Assembly: GCA_011523705.1 (NCBI GenBank) | Contig: WTGC01000076.1 | Location: 1 to 32,664, forward strand | Source of the DNA: Chloroflexota bacterium | GTDB lineage: Bacteria > Chloroflexota > Anaerolineae > Aggregatilineales > Phototrophicaceae | Direction of reading: 5' to 3' | Length of the DNA: 32,664 bases | Shown: positions 24,878 through 32,664 of the stretch, piece by piece | How positions within the stretch are numbered: position 1 is the first letter of the stretch | Layout: each line of letters starts with the position of its first letter | Notes under the pieces: model-generated | Databases searched by the model: none | Seen by the model: only the letters and a program-made list of their open reading frames with translations | Told to the model about the DNA's origin: nothing | Position numbers and translations under genes: made by a program

Positions 24878-26101
24878 ATGGGCAGTGTTCTTTTGACGAA
24901 TGCGCAAGCGCTGGATGTGCGCAGCGGAGAATTGCGACCCGCTTCGCACATTTTGATTGTGGATGGGGCGATCGCGTCCCTTGACGCCAAGCGGCAAGCC
25001 GACGGCGCGGAAACCATTGATGTCGGCGGCAGAATTGTCATGCCCGGCTTATGCGATATGCATGTACACGTCACGGCCGCGACCGCGGACCTGTCTGCAA
25101 TCCGTCATTGGTCGCCGGCATACGTCACCGCCCATGCCGCCAAGATCCTCAATGGCATGCTGATGCGGGGCTTTACTACCGTGCGCGACGGCGGCGGCGC
25201 CGACTGGGGATTGGCGAAGGCGGTCGATGAAGATCTAATCGCGGGGCCGCGGATTTTCTTCTGCGGGCATGCCTTGTCACAGACGGGCGGGCATGGCGAT
25301 ATGCGCTCGTCGGGCGATGATGGCGCCGGCTATGGCTGGCTGACGCCGGGCTTGGGCTGGGTCTGCGATGGTGTCAGCGCCATGCGCCGCGCTTGTCGCG
25401 AAGAAGTGCGCCGCGGCGCTCATCACATCAAGTTGATGGTTTCGGGCGGCGTCGCCTCGCCCACCGATCGCATCGACAGCACACAATTTTCCGAAGAAGA
25501 AATCCGAGCTGCTGTCGAGGAAGCGGAAGCGGCCAACCTTTACGTGATGGTTCACGCTTATACCGCCCGCGCGATCAATCGGGCGCTGCGATGCGGGGCG
25601 AAAACGGTGGAACACGGCAACCTGCTTGATGAAGAGAGCATCGATCTCATGCTCGAGAACAATGCCTATCTGGTACCGACCTTGTCCATCTATCAGGCGC
25701 TGGCGGACGAGGGCATTGAAGCGGGATTGCCAAAAGAACTGTACGACAAGATCTTCGACGTGTTGGACGCGGGCAAGCGAGCGCTGGACATGGCTTATCG
25801 CGGCGGCGTCAAGATGGCTTACGGCACCGACCTGCTCGGGCAAATGCACCGCCGACAGTTGGACGAGTTTGCGATTCGCGGCGAGATTATTCCCGCCATG
25901 GATGTGCTGCGCGCGGCGACCTGCAATGCGGCCGATTTGCTGGGGCAGGCTGGTACGCTCGGCGAAATTGTCGAAGGCGCTTCGGCCGATCTGCTCGTGT
26001 CCGAGGGGAATCCACTGCAGGATTTATCGGTGATGACCGAGCCGGAATCAAACCTGCGCCTCATCATGAAGGCGGGCAATGTCTATAAGAATACGCTGTA
26101 A
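24878..26101 (+). CDS. Metal-dependent amidohydrolase (M38/imidazolonepropionase-like)
   Basis: A TIM-barrel amidohydrolase of 407 residues. Metal ligands are H62 and H64 (DMHVHV), K185 (HHIKLM, the likely carboxylated lysine), H226 (VHAYT), H246 (VEHGN) and D318 (YGTD). The set matches the branch that contains imidazolonepropionase and Xaa-dipeptidases. No signal peptide is present. The start at 24878 has GGAGGGG 7 nt upstream. A longer frame to 24818 lacks this. It is divergent from the Liv operon and may act on the same imported compounds. Confidence 0.88.
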   Translation: MGSVLLTNAQALDVRSGELRPASHILIVDGAIASLDAKRQADGAETIDVGGRIVMPGLCDMHVHVTAATADLSAIRHWSPAYVTAHAAKILNGMLMRGFTTVRDGGGADWGLAKAVDEDLIAGPRIFFCGHALSQTGGHGDMRSSGDDGAGYGWLTPGLGWVCDGVSAMRRACREEVRRGAHHIKLMVSGGVASPTDRIDSTQFSEEEIRAAVEEAEAANLYVMVHAYTARAINRALRCGAKTVEHGNLLDEESIDLMLENNAYLVPTLSIYQALADEGIEAGLPKELYDKIFDVLDAGKRALDMAYRGGVKMAYGTDLLGQMHRRQLDEFAIRGEIIPAMDVLRAATCNAADLLGQAGTLGEIVEGASADLLVSEGNPLQDLSVMTEPESNLRLIMKAGNVYKNTL

Positions 26102-26206
26102 AACGCGGACAGCAATTGGCGACAAGATTAACGGGCTGTCATGTGCCAGATCGCGTCATCAAAAACTTATAGCCGCTGATTCGGGCTGAAGTTTACGGCA
26201 TTGAGA

Positions 26207-27622
26207 CTATAGATCCTCAATGACTTCCGCTTTGCGCCGATGCCAATCGTGCTCGCGCTCGTAAGCGTAGGCAATCCGATAAATCATCGCCTCGTCGAAG
26301 GCGCGCCCGGTTAGCTGGAAGCCGAACGGCAATCCGTCGCTGGTGATGCCGCAGGGCACGCTCAGCGCGGGCAAGCCAGCCAGATTGGCGTTGAAGGTGT
26401 GATGGCACATCGAACTCACAGGCGTTTCCGGATAACCGTCCGCCCTAAACTCAAAAATTTGATCGAGCGGCGCGGTCGCAATCGGCATGGTCGGCCAGAG
26501 CATGGCGTCAAGCCGCTGCTCGCAGAAGGCGTTGTTGATCGCCGTGCGATATAGCGAACGCGCTTGCTGCGCCGCCAGATAATGGTTCGCCGGCACCAGC
26601 TGGCCCAGCTGCAGCATGACGCGCGAGGCCGGGTCATATTTTTCGCTGTGTTGGCGGATCAGCTTGCGATGATAAGTGCTGCATTCCGCGAGCACGATGG
26701 TGAAGAGCGCGTCCTGCGTGATTTCCAGTTCCGGCAGGCTGATCTCGATGATCTCGGCGCCGAGTTGCTGATACTCGGCAATGACCGCTTCAACCGACGC
26801 TCGAATCTCATCCTGGAGGCCGTCGTAGAAGAAGTAGTCCCGCTCGACGCCGATGCGCAAGCCAGCGACGCCCGCTTCAAGCGCGGCGCAGAAATCGGGC
26901 ACGGGCTGTTTCGCGCTCGTTGGATCCTTGGGGTCAGGACCAGCCATGCCCGCGAGCAGCAGCGCATTGTCTCGTACCTTGCGCGTCATTGGACCCACGT
27001 GATCGAGCGACCAGGCGACAGGCACGACGCCGTAGATGCTGACGCGGCCGAAGCTCGCCTTCATGCCGACCAAATTATTGATTGAAGACGGCACGCGGAT
27101 GGAGCCGCCGGTATCGGTGCCCAGGGCGCCGAAGGACGAGCGGCTCGTCACCGCCGCGCCGGAGCCAATGCTGGACCCGCCCGGATAGCAGTCCAGATTC
27201 CAGGGGCTGCGCGTCGGCGGTTCATTCGAGCCGAGGGCAAATTCATGGCAGCGCAGTTTGCCGATTATGACCGCGCCTGCCTGCTTGAGATTGGCCACGC
27301 AGGTCGCGTCATGATCAGGCAGGAAGCCGGCCATGACCTGAGAACCGGATTCGGTAACGATGCCCTTGGTATAAATATTGTCTTTGATACCGATGGGTAT
27401 TCCATGCAGAGGACCGCGCCGATCACCCGCCGCAATCTCGGCATCGGCGCGTTTAGCCGCCGCCCGTGCTTCGTCGGCGAGGACTTTGGCGTAGGCTTGC
27501 ACGACGGGTTCCGTCTTGTCTATCGCGCGCAGGTTTGCTTCCACTAACTCGAGCGACGAAATCTCGCCTGCGCCAAGCAAGTCGCTCGCTTCGCTCAGTG
27601 AAAGGTCAGTCAGCTCAGTCAT
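26207..27622 (-). CDS. Amidase (amidase signature family), GatA/AtzE-like, copy 2
   Basis: A 471-residue amidase closely related to copy 1. The triad is K80 (GIKD), cis-Ser150 (GGSSIGSG) and nucleophile Ser174 (GTDTGGSIR), again with 24 residues between the serines. The C-terminal region, with PALSVPCG and FGFQLTGRAFDEA, follows copy 1. The start overlaps the AtzG-like gene by 8 nt (ATGACTGA). It converges with the amidohydrolase gene. It probably hydrolyses a substrate close to that of copy 1, since the two share long conserved blocks. Confidence 0.88.
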   Translation of the reverse strand: MTELTDLSLSEASDLLGAGEISSLELVEANLRAIDKTEPVVQAYAKVLADEARAAAKRADAEIAAGDRRGPLHGIPIGIKDNIYTKGIVTESGSQVMAGFLPDHDATCVANLKQAGAVIIGKLRCHEFALGSNEPPTRSPWNLDCYPGGSSIGSGAAVTSRSSFGALGTDTGGSIRVPSSINNLVGMKASFGRVSIYGVVPVAWSLDHVGPMTRKVRDNALLLAGMAGPDPKDPTSAKQPVPDFCAALEAGVAGLRIGVERDYFFYDGLQDEIRASVEAVIAEYQQLGAEIIEISLPELEITQDALFTIVLAECSTYHRKLIRQHSEKYDPASRVMLQLGQLVPANHYLAAQQARSLYRTAINNAFCEQRLDAMLWPTMPIATAPLDQIFEFRADGYPETPVSSMCHHTFNANLAGLPALSVPCGITSDGLPFGFQLTGRAFDEAMIYRIAYAYEREHDWHRRKAEVIEDL

Positions 27623-27830
27623 CGCTTGCCTCCAGCCGGAAGATCGGCGTTGGCACGATATCCTGCAAATTGAAGGCGTCGAAGGAGTCGACCGCCGCGA
27701 GTTGGTTCATCAGCAGCGCCGTCAGCGTTTCCGCTTCTTCCGGCGAGATCGACAGCCCCATCTTGTTTGCCAATGCCAGGACGATTCCTGGCGCCAGCAC
27801 CTCGTCCGAACTTGCTCTGCCATAACTCAT
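27615..27830 (-). CDS. AtzG/GatC-like small amidase subunit, copy 2
   Basis: A 71-residue protein aligning with copy 1. Both begin MSYGR, share a PEE helix and an L-x-x-N-Q-L or L-S-N-Q-L stretch, and end with F-N-L-x-D or F-D-L-x-D. It overlaps its amidase by 8 nt. The start at 27830 follows AAGGAG at a good distance. An upstream ATG at 27893 would overlap the likely -10 element and lacks a ribosome site. Confidence 0.7.
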   Translation of the reverse strand: MSYGRASSDEVLAPGIVLALANKMGLSISPEEAETLTALLMNQLAAVDSFDAFNLQDIVPTPIFRLEASDD

Positions 27831-27883
27831 GTCAAGTCTCCTTGGAGCTAGTCGCTGTAGAAGAGCCAGTTTTTCATGGGATG

Positions 27884-27892
27884 AGTATAACA
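27884..27892 (-). promoter_or_regulatory. Possible extended -10 promoter for the second amidase operon
   Basis: Read on the minus strand it is TGTTATACT, close to the extended -10 consensus. No good -35 is visible. The leader to the ATG at 27830 would be about 47 nt. It resembles TGTTACAAT upstream of the amidohydrolase gene. Confidence 0.4.
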
Positions 27893-27912
27893 CAGGCGGG
27901 CTCTCGACTGTA

Positions 27913-27942
27913 TTGACAGGGAAGGGGGCGAAGCAGTAAGAT
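27913..27942 (+). promoter_or_regulatory. Probable promoter of the two-gene cassette
   Basis: A perfect TTGACA -35 (27913-27918) is followed after 18 nt by TAAGAT (27937-27942), which matches the -10 consensus at four of six positions. The ATG of the first cassette gene is at 27979, giving a leader of about 30 nt. Confidence 0.5.
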
Positions 27943-27978
27943 TAGCGCATCAGCGACGTAGTCGAAGCGGAGATAGCG

Positions 27979-28221
27979 ATGAGCGATTATTTGCCCAAAT
28001 CCAACCGCTTGCATTTAGTGCCGACTCCAACCGCTTGGACAGGTATCGGCAGCATGTTCGACATTTGTGGCTTGTTAAACACCTATTCCGCCTCGCCATC
28101 GGGCGAACGCGCGGATTATGAGGCGCTGCGTTCCGATTGGCTCGCTGTAGGCGACTACATTGCGGAAGCTATCAGCCTGCACACAGCGGCGATTGAGAAA
28201 GAGCGCGTGAGTGGGCGCTAG
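27979..28221 (+). CDS. Hypothetical protein, first gene of a two-gene cassette
   Basis: An 80-residue soluble protein. It begins with N-R-L-H-L-V-P-T-P and has A-D-Y-E-A-L-R-S-D-W-L-A-V-G-D as its most striking stretch. I recall similar short proteins, with a P-T-P or P-S-P element and an A-L-R-S-D-W-x-A-V-G stretch, upstream of DUF2335 genes in other bacteria, but cannot confirm this. Ribosome site GGAG precedes the ATG. It overlaps the next gene by 11 nt. Function unknown. Confidence 0.6.
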   Translation: MSDYLPKSNRLHLVPTPTAWTGIGSMFDICGLLNTYSASPSGERADYEALRSDWLAVGDYIAEAISLHTAAIEKERVSGR

Positions 28222-28732
28222 CGAAGCCAACGAAGAGAGGCTGGAAGATAGCCTCATCCCGCCTGAACTGATTGAGTACATCCCCGAAGAAAAACGCGAG
28301 GAAGTCATCAGCCGGATTGTTCTTCAAGAGCAATATTCGGGACCCTTGGCGCATCCGCGAATCGTAGCAGGTTACGAACGGCATTTGCCAGGTAGCACTG
28401 ACCGTATTCTCACAATGGCAGAGAAGCAACTGAGACACCGGGTGCAAATGGAAGATCGTGGTCAGCAGGCTGCGATTGAACGAGATAAGCGCGCCATGAA
28501 TCGCGGTTTCGTATTGGCGCTGGTTTTGATGCTGCTTAGCGCCTTTGCGCTGTACTTGGGATCGGATCTCGCGGGCTTTGGATTTGTGGCAACTTCTGTA
28601 GTTTCGCTTGCTGGCGTATTTCTCTACAGTCATCGCAGCATGCGCCAGGAATTGCGCGAAAAACGCGACGGTTTGCAACATCCCGCTCAGCCCCCTGAAC
28701 TTCCCGATAACTCAACCCAATCCCCCAATTAA
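28211..28732 (+). CDS. DUF2335-like small membrane protein
   Basis: A 173-residue protein. The soluble part has the family-type block H-L-P-G-S-T-D-R-I-L-T-M-A-E-K-Q (near residue 60). Two membrane helices follow at about 97-116 and 120-140, then a charged C-terminus with several prolines. This matches DUF2335, a family often found near phage-like or mobile genes. The start is GTG inside the end of the preceding gene. Its TAA overlaps the oppF stop on the other strand by four bases (TTAA), so the two genes converge with no gap. Function unknown. Confidence 0.7.
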   Translation: MGASEANEERLEDSLIPPELIEYIPEEKREEVISRIVLQEQYSGPLAHPRIVAGYERHLPGSTDRILTMAEKQLRHRVQMEDRGQQAAIERDKRAMNRGFVLALVLMLLSAFALYLGSDLAGFGFVATSVVSLAGVFLYSHRSMRQELREKRDGLQHPAQPPELPDNSTQSPN

Positions 28733-29727
28733 GCCTCCGCCCCTTCAAACAGCAGACAAGCCACCCGCCGCTCAGGCGAGGTCGTTTTCAAGTTCGGAAC
28801 GACGGAGGAACAGGACTCCAGCGCCTGCGGACAGCGCGGATGAAAATGGCAGCCGGAGGGCGGATTAAGCGGCGATGGCGGCTCCCCGGTCGGCAGCTCC
28901 CAGTTGATCCGCCGAGACGGATCGGGCAGGGGAATCGCCGAGAACAGGACCTGGGTGTAGGGATGCTGCGGCGCGGCGAAGAGGGTTGCGGTCGGTGCTT
29001 CTTCTACGATCTTGCCGAGGTACATCACCGCCACCCGGTCGCTAAAATGCTGCACGACGCCCAGGTCGTGCGTGATGAATACATAAGTCAGATTGAAATC
29101 CCGCTGCAATTCAGCTAGCAGATTCAGCGTTTGCGCTTGCACCGAGACATCCAGCGACGAGGTCGGTTCATCGGCGATGATGATCTCTGGCGACAGCGCC
29201 AGCGCCGCCGCGATGCAAACACGCTGCCGCTGCCCGCCGCTCAATTCGGCCGGATAGGCTCGGCCATGCGCGCTCGTCAAGCCGACTCGTTCCAGCAGCG
29301 TATGCACGCGTGTCTCGCGCTCCGCCACTGTGCCTTCGTGGTAGATGTCGAGGGGCTCGCGTATGATGCGACCGACGCGCATTCGCGGATTCAGCGAGGC
29401 GTAAGGGTCTTGCAAGATGATCTGCGCTTGCCGGCGGAAAGCCCGCAGCCGCGCTCGATTCATGGCGAAGATGTTCTCGCCTTTGTATTGGACGTGACCA
29501 GCGCTCGGCTCAATTAGACGCAGCAACAGCCGCCCCAGTGTGCTCTTGCCAGAGCCGGACTCGCCGACGATTGCCAGCGTCTGCCCGGCGTATACGTCCA
29601 GCGACACGGATTCGACCGCTTTAACGGCCGCGCGCGCCCCGCGCAAGCTCGCCAGAAGGCCGGATTCGAGCGGGAAATACTTGCTCAAACTTCGGGCGCG
29701 CAGCAGCGGACTGGCGCCGTCAATCAT
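28729..29727 (-). CDS. ABC importer ATP-binding protein, OppF/DppF family (second system)
   Basis: A 332-residue ATPase. Walker A is GESGSGKS at 55-62, the signature is LSGGQRQR, Walker B is [11 protein letters not shown], and the THDLGVV switch follows. The C-terminal Opp/Dpp extension ([21 protein letters not shown]) is complete. The start at 29727 overlaps the OppD stop by 8 nt. A longer frame to 29805 would lie inside OppD. It ends in a four-base overlap with the DUF2335-like gene. Confidence 0.92.
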   Translation of the reverse strand: MIDGASPLLRARSLSKYFPLESGLLASLRGARAAVKAVESVSLDVYAGQTLAIVGESGSGKSTLGRLLLRLIEPSAGHVQYKGENIFAMNRARLRAFRRQAQIILQDPYASLNPRMRVGRIIREPLDIYHEGTVAERETRVHTLLERVGLTSAHGRAYPAELSGGQRQRVCIAAALALSPEIIIADEPTSSLDVSVQAQTLNLLAELQRDFNLTYVFITHDLGVVQHFSDRVAVMYLGKIVEEAPTATLFAAPQHPYTQVLFSAIPLPDPSRRINWELPTGEPPSPLNPPSGCHFHPRCPQALESCSSVVPNLKTTSPERRVACLLFEGAEA

Positions 29728-30682
29728 AGAGGACACAAGCCACCTCTTGACCCTCGGCAGCGCTTCGCAGTGGCGGGGCATTCTCGCGGCAGATTGCCCG
29801 CGCATGGATGCAGCGCGGATGAAAATGGCAGCCGGTGGGCCAATCCGTCAGGCTCGGCACGCGCCCTTGGATATTTTCCAGCGCGCCGCGAGCGATGCCT
29901 TGGCTCGGCAGCGACTTCAGCAGCGCCTGCGTATACGGATGGAGCGGGTTCTTGAAAATCGAAGCGACATCGCTGAATTCGACAATTTTGCCGGCGTACA
30001 TGACGGCGACGCGATCGCAAACTTGCGCCACCACGCCCAGGTCGTGCGTGATTAGGAGCACGCCCGTGCCTTGTTCCTCGACCAGCAAGCGCCGGATCAG
30101 ATGCAGAATCTGCGCTTGAATCGTCACATCCAGCGCTGTGGTCGGCTCATCGGCGATCAGCACCTGGGGATGGCAGGAGATCGCGATGGCCAAGGCGATC
30201 CTCTGCGACATGCCGCCGCTGAATTGATAAGGATACGCGCTTAAGCGTTCTTCCGCCGCCGGGATGCCCACTTGGCGCAGCAGAGCCAATGCCCGTTCCT
30301 GCGCCTCGGCCAAGCTCAAGCCAAGGTGCTCTTGCAGGGTTTCAATCACTTGATGCCCGACCGTGAACAGGGAATCAAGCGCCGTCATCGGGTCCTGGAA
30401 TATCATCGACAGGCGGCTGCCGCGCAAGCCCTGCAAGGTCGCTTCATCGGAATCGGTCAGATTTACGTCCTCCAGCCAGACCTCGCCCGCGCTGATGCGG
30501 GCATTGCTCGCCAGCAGGCGCATGATGCTGTAGGCGATGGTGGATTTTCCGCAGCCGGATTCGCCGACCAAGCCCAGTATCTCGCCGCGCCGCAGTTCAA
30601 AGCTGACATTCGATACGGCCTCCAGCCATCGTCCGCCGCTGAAGAATTCAGTTTGAAGATTCCGCACGGATAACAGACTCAT
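29720..30682 (-). CDS. ABC importer ATP-binding protein, OppD/DppD family (second system)
   Basis: A 320-residue ATPase. Walker A is GESGCGKS at 40-47, the signature is FSGGMSQR, and Walker B is [12 protein letters not shown], followed by THDLGVV. The Opp/Dpp C-terminal extension ends the protein. The ATG overlaps the OppC stop (ATGA), with a GGAAGGGAAA ribosome site. Normal length. The substrate is probably a dipeptide, oligopeptide or nickel complex. Confidence 0.92.
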   Translation of the reverse strand: MSLLSVRNLQTEFFSGGRWLEAVSNVSFELRRGEILGLVGESGCGKSTIAYSIMRLLASNARISAGEVWLEDVNLTDSDEATLQGLRGSRLSMIFQDPMTALDSLFTVGHQVIETLQEHLGLSLAEAQERALALLRQVGIPAAEERLSAYPYQFSGGMSQRIALAIAISCHPQVLIADEPTTALDVTIQAQILHLIRRLLVEEQGTGVLLITHDLGVVAQVCDRVAVMYAGKIVEFSDVASIFKNPLHPYTQALLKSLPSQGIARGALENIQGRVPSLTDWPTGCHFHPRCIHARAICRENAPPLRSAAEGQEVACVLYD

Positions 30683-31545
30683 TTTCCCTTCCTTGTGGGG
30701 TTGAGCAGATCTTGCAAGCCATTGCCGAGCAGGTTGAACCCGAGCACGGCAAGCGAAATCGCCAAACCGGGGACCATGACCATCCAGGGCGCCTGCAGCA
30801 TAAAGGAGCGCCCTTCGGAGAGCATCAGCCCCAGAGATGGATCGGGGGGCTGCGTACCCAAACCGATGAAGCTCAAAGCCGATTCCAGCAGGATGGCGAT
30901 GCCCATCAGGATCGAAGCCTGTATCAAGACCGGCGCGATGGCATTGGGCAAGATATGGCGAAGCATCAAACGGATGTGCGAAGCGCCGCGTGCCCGCGCC
31001 CCCTCGACGTAGAGCTCGCTGACCACTTCCAGCGTCGAGCCGCGCATGACCCGGGCGAATATCGGCACATAGACGACCGCCACCGCCAGCACCATCACCG
31101 ACAATTCGCGTCCGACGAAGCCGGTCAAAGCCACCACCAGCACAATCGCCGGAAACGCCATCAGCACATCCATCGGCCGCATGATGATATTGTCCAGCGC
31201 GCCGCCGAAGTACCCGGCGAGCAGGCCCAGCGTCACGCCGGCCGCCAAGCCGAATCCCACCGAGCCCAAAGCCACCGCCAGGGAAATCTGATAACCGTAT
31301 AGAACGCGCGTCAGAATGTCTCGGCCGAAATTGTCCGTGCCCAGCAGGTGCGCCGCCGTCGGCGCGCTCAATGGCGCCATGAAATCCATCGCGTCAGGCT
31401 TGTATGGCGAATATAGCGATACGGTCGCGGTCATGATGACGAGGGCAATGATGATCGCCCCGCCGACGAAAGCGGACCGGCTGGCGGCGTATAAGTCTCG
31501 CAGCCGCTTCATCAGTCTTCCAGCGAGATTAGCCCGTGCGCTCAT
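30679..31545 (-). CDS. ABC importer permease, OppC/DppC family (second system)
   Basis: A 288-residue membrane protein of usual length. Membrane helix 1 is near residues 25-48, GTDNFGRD is at about 73-80, and the coupling loop begins E-G-A-R-A-R-G. Unlike the first OppC it has no extracytoplasmic insert. It overlaps both neighbours by four bases (ATGA). Confidence 0.92.
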   Translation of the reverse strand: MSARANLAGRLMKRLRDLYAASRSAFVGGAIIIALVIMTATVSLYSPYKPDAMDFMAPLSAPTAAHLLGTDNFGRDILTRVLYGYQISLAVALGSVGFGLAAGVTLGLLAGYFGGALDNIIMRPMDVLMAFPAIVLVVALTGFVGRELSVMVLAVAVVYVPIFARVMRGSTLEVVSELYVEGARARGASHIRLMLRHILPNAIAPVLIQASILMGIAILLESALSFIGLGTQPPDPSLGLMLSEGRSFMLQAPWMVMVPGLAISLAVLGFNLLGNGLQDLLNPTRKGK

Positions 31546-32498
31546 GTGCCGGCCCCGCGGATCTTGGGATTCAGCAGGGCATAGATGACGTCAGTAGCCA
31601 AATTGACCATGATGAAGAGGAAGGCGACCACCAGCATGCCGGCTTGCACAACGGGATAGTTGCGCTCCAGGGTGTAGCTGACGATGAGCCGGCCGATCCC
31701 CGGCAAGCTGAAGACTTCTTCCACGATCACGGCGCCGCCGAGCAGATAGCCGAATTGCAAACCGATGACGGTCACAATCGGTATGCTGGCGTTGCGCAGA
31801 ACATGCTGGTAAATGACGAGTCTTTCCCGCAGGCCCTTGGCGCGCAGGAATTTGACGAAGTCCTGTTCAAGCACTTCCAGCACAGCCGAACGGGTGATGC
31901 GCACCAGCACGGCCGATAGCCCCACCGCCAAGGTCAGCGCCGGCAGGAAAAAGGCGCGCAGATTCCCGGGCAAGTCTTGATCCAGCCTGATGTAACCGGA
32001 GGAAGGAAACAAACGCAGCCCCAGCGCGAAGAAGAGGATCAGCATAATACCGAGCCAGAAGTCCGGGATCGAAATGCCGAATAAACCGAGCAGCATCGAA
32101 AGGCGGTCGGCGACGCCGCCGGGCTTGGTGGCCGCGCGGATGCCCAACGGCACGGCAATCAAGACCGCCATCGTCAGCGACATCAGCGTCAGTTGAATCG
32201 TCACTGGCAAGCGGACGCTGAGCAGGGCGATAACGGCTTCGTTGCTGCGGAAGTCTCTTCCCAGATCACCTTGAAGCAGCTTGCCCAGCCATTGCCCATA
32301 TTGCTGATGAACCGGCAGATCCAGCCCCAACTCCTCCCGCACGATCGCCAGCCGTTCCGGCGTCGCCCGCAAGCCCAGAATCACCTGCGCTGGATCGCCC
32401 GGGATCAGGCGGAGCAGCAGAAATATCAATACCGATGTGCCGAAGAGGACCGGCAGCAGAAGCAACAGCCGGCCCCCAATATAACGCAACAGTCGCAT
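31542..32498 (-). CDS. ABC importer permease, OppB/DppB family (second system)
   Basis: A 318-residue membrane protein. The opening membrane helix (about 8-30) is followed by LLRLIPGDPAQVILG, typical of DppB. The coupling loop has F-V-K-F-L-R-A-K-G-L, and EEVFSLPGIGRLI near the end is a hallmark. It is the first gene of the second Opp operon seen here. The binding protein would be expected upstream, beyond the window, but only the palindromic repeats lie there. Confidence 0.92.
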   Translation of the reverse strand: MRLLRYIGGRLLLLLPVLFGTSVLIFLLLRLIPGDPAQVILGLRATPERLAIVREELGLDLPVHQQYGQWLGKLLQGDLGRDFRSNEAVIALLSVRLPVTIQLTLMSLTMAVLIAVPLGIRAATKPGGVADRLSMLLGLFGISIPDFWLGIMLILFFALGLRLFPSSGYIRLDQDLPGNLRAFFLPALTLAVGLSAVLVRITRSAVLEVLEQDFVKFLRAKGLRERLVIYQHVLRNASIPIVTVIGLQFGYLLGGAVIVEEVFSLPGIGRLIVSYTLERNYPVVQAGMLVVAFLFIMVNLATDVIYALLNPKIRGAGT

Positions 32499-32545
32499 GG
32501 GTCCATCACCGGAATTGAGTGCAAATATGTTTTGAGAATCTGCTC

Positions 32546-32566
32546 GGGCGACTCGGTGAGTCGCCC
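32546..32566. repeat. Palindromic repeat, copy 4
   Basis: Arms GGGCGACTC and GAGTCGCCC with a 3-nt loop, followed by TCTAC. Same family as copies 1, 2, 3 and 5. It is 48 nt upstream of the OppB start on the minus strand. Confidence 0.85.
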
Positions 32567-32591
32567 TCTACCCGATCCTTGTTGTAGATGT

Positions 32592-32612
32592 GGGCGAGCC
32601 ACCGGCTCGCCC
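32592..32612. repeat. Palindromic repeat, copy 5
   Basis: Arms GGGCGAGCC and GGCTCGCCC with a 3-nt loop, followed by GTACAAG. Copy 4 lies 25 nt away, almost the same spacing as between copies 1 and 2 (24 nt). On the minus strand CTTGTA precedes it, as in copy 1. Confidence 0.85.
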
Positions 32613-32639
32613 GTACAAGCACCTGTTTACGTTGCGGGC

Positions 32640-32655
32640 GGCCCCCCATCCCCCG
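32640..32655. repeat. C-rich tract at the right edge
   Basis: A GGCCCCCCATCCCCC stretch, the inverse of the left-edge tract. It lies 27 nt beyond copy 5. Together they form the mirror image of the left-edge arrangement. Confidence 0.5.
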
Positions 32656-32664
32656 GCCCCTTGC

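Overview
The window is a gene-dense bacterial fragment of about 58% GC (estimated by eye). It has 32 protein genes, no rRNA or tRNA genes that I could see, and almost no non-coding space. Three complete sets of ABC transporter membrane and ATPase subunits, two amidase/AtzG-like pairs, a probable F420-dependent luciferase-like oxidoreductase, a cytoplasmic sulfatase and GTAG-flanked intergenic palindromes suggest an uncultured heterotroph. Chloroflexota (Anaerolineae/Caldilineae/SAR202 type) is my best guess from gene style and repeats. It is an inference, not a demonstrated assignment.

Layout. (1) 160-7959, plus strand: a choline-sulfatase-like sulfatase, an Opp/Dpp-type importer (OppB, OppC, OppD, OppF) and a 690-residue protein that is probably an alpha/alpha-toroid carbohydrate-active enzyme. 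The four transporter genes overlap one another. None of the enzymes has a signal peptide, so the picture is import followed by intracellular desulfation and cleavage. (2) 24511 down to 8029, minus strand: a collinear block of 17 genes. It starts with a branched-chain-type importer in the order LivK-G-F-H-M. An SDR, a serine hydrolase with class A beta-lactamase motifs, an AtzG/GatC-like small subunit, an amidase, an LLM oxidoreductase, a NodB-fold (PuuE-like) deacetylase, a second SDR, two M20 metallopeptidases, a glutamine-synthetase-like ligase and a FluG-type amidohydrolase follow. An unrecognised small membrane protein ends the block. Many of these genes overlap by 1, 4, 8 or 17 nt, so they are probably co-transcribed and translationally coupled. 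The content points to uptake and stepwise hydrolysis of an amide, gamma-glutamyl or cyclic imide compound. (3) 24878-26101, plus strand: a metal-dependent amidohydrolase, divergent from LivK. (4) 27830-26207, minus strand: a second AtzG-like/amidase pair, paralogous to the first. (5) 27979-28732, plus strand: a two-gene cassette of unknown function with a DUF2335-like membrane protein. (6) 32498-28729, minus strand: a second complete Opp/Dpp importer.

Both Opp systems lack a substrate-binding protein in the window. The binding proteins may lie just outside it or be encoded elsewhere. The two ends of the window carry the same kind of composite repeat in opposite orientation: a G-rich tract with an ATGGGG element, then two palindromes with a GGGCGA/TCGCCC core. 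A fifth copy of the palindrome lies inside the minus-strand block at 17643. The variable stem positions in the copies change together, so the hairpin is preserved.

The most interesting parts are the large minus-strand catabolic block with its two amidase/AtzG-like modules, the separate-gene version of the fungal FluG architecture (amidohydrolase plus glutamine-synthetase-like protein), the leaderless beta-lactamase-fold enzyme inside the operon, and the covarying palindrome family.
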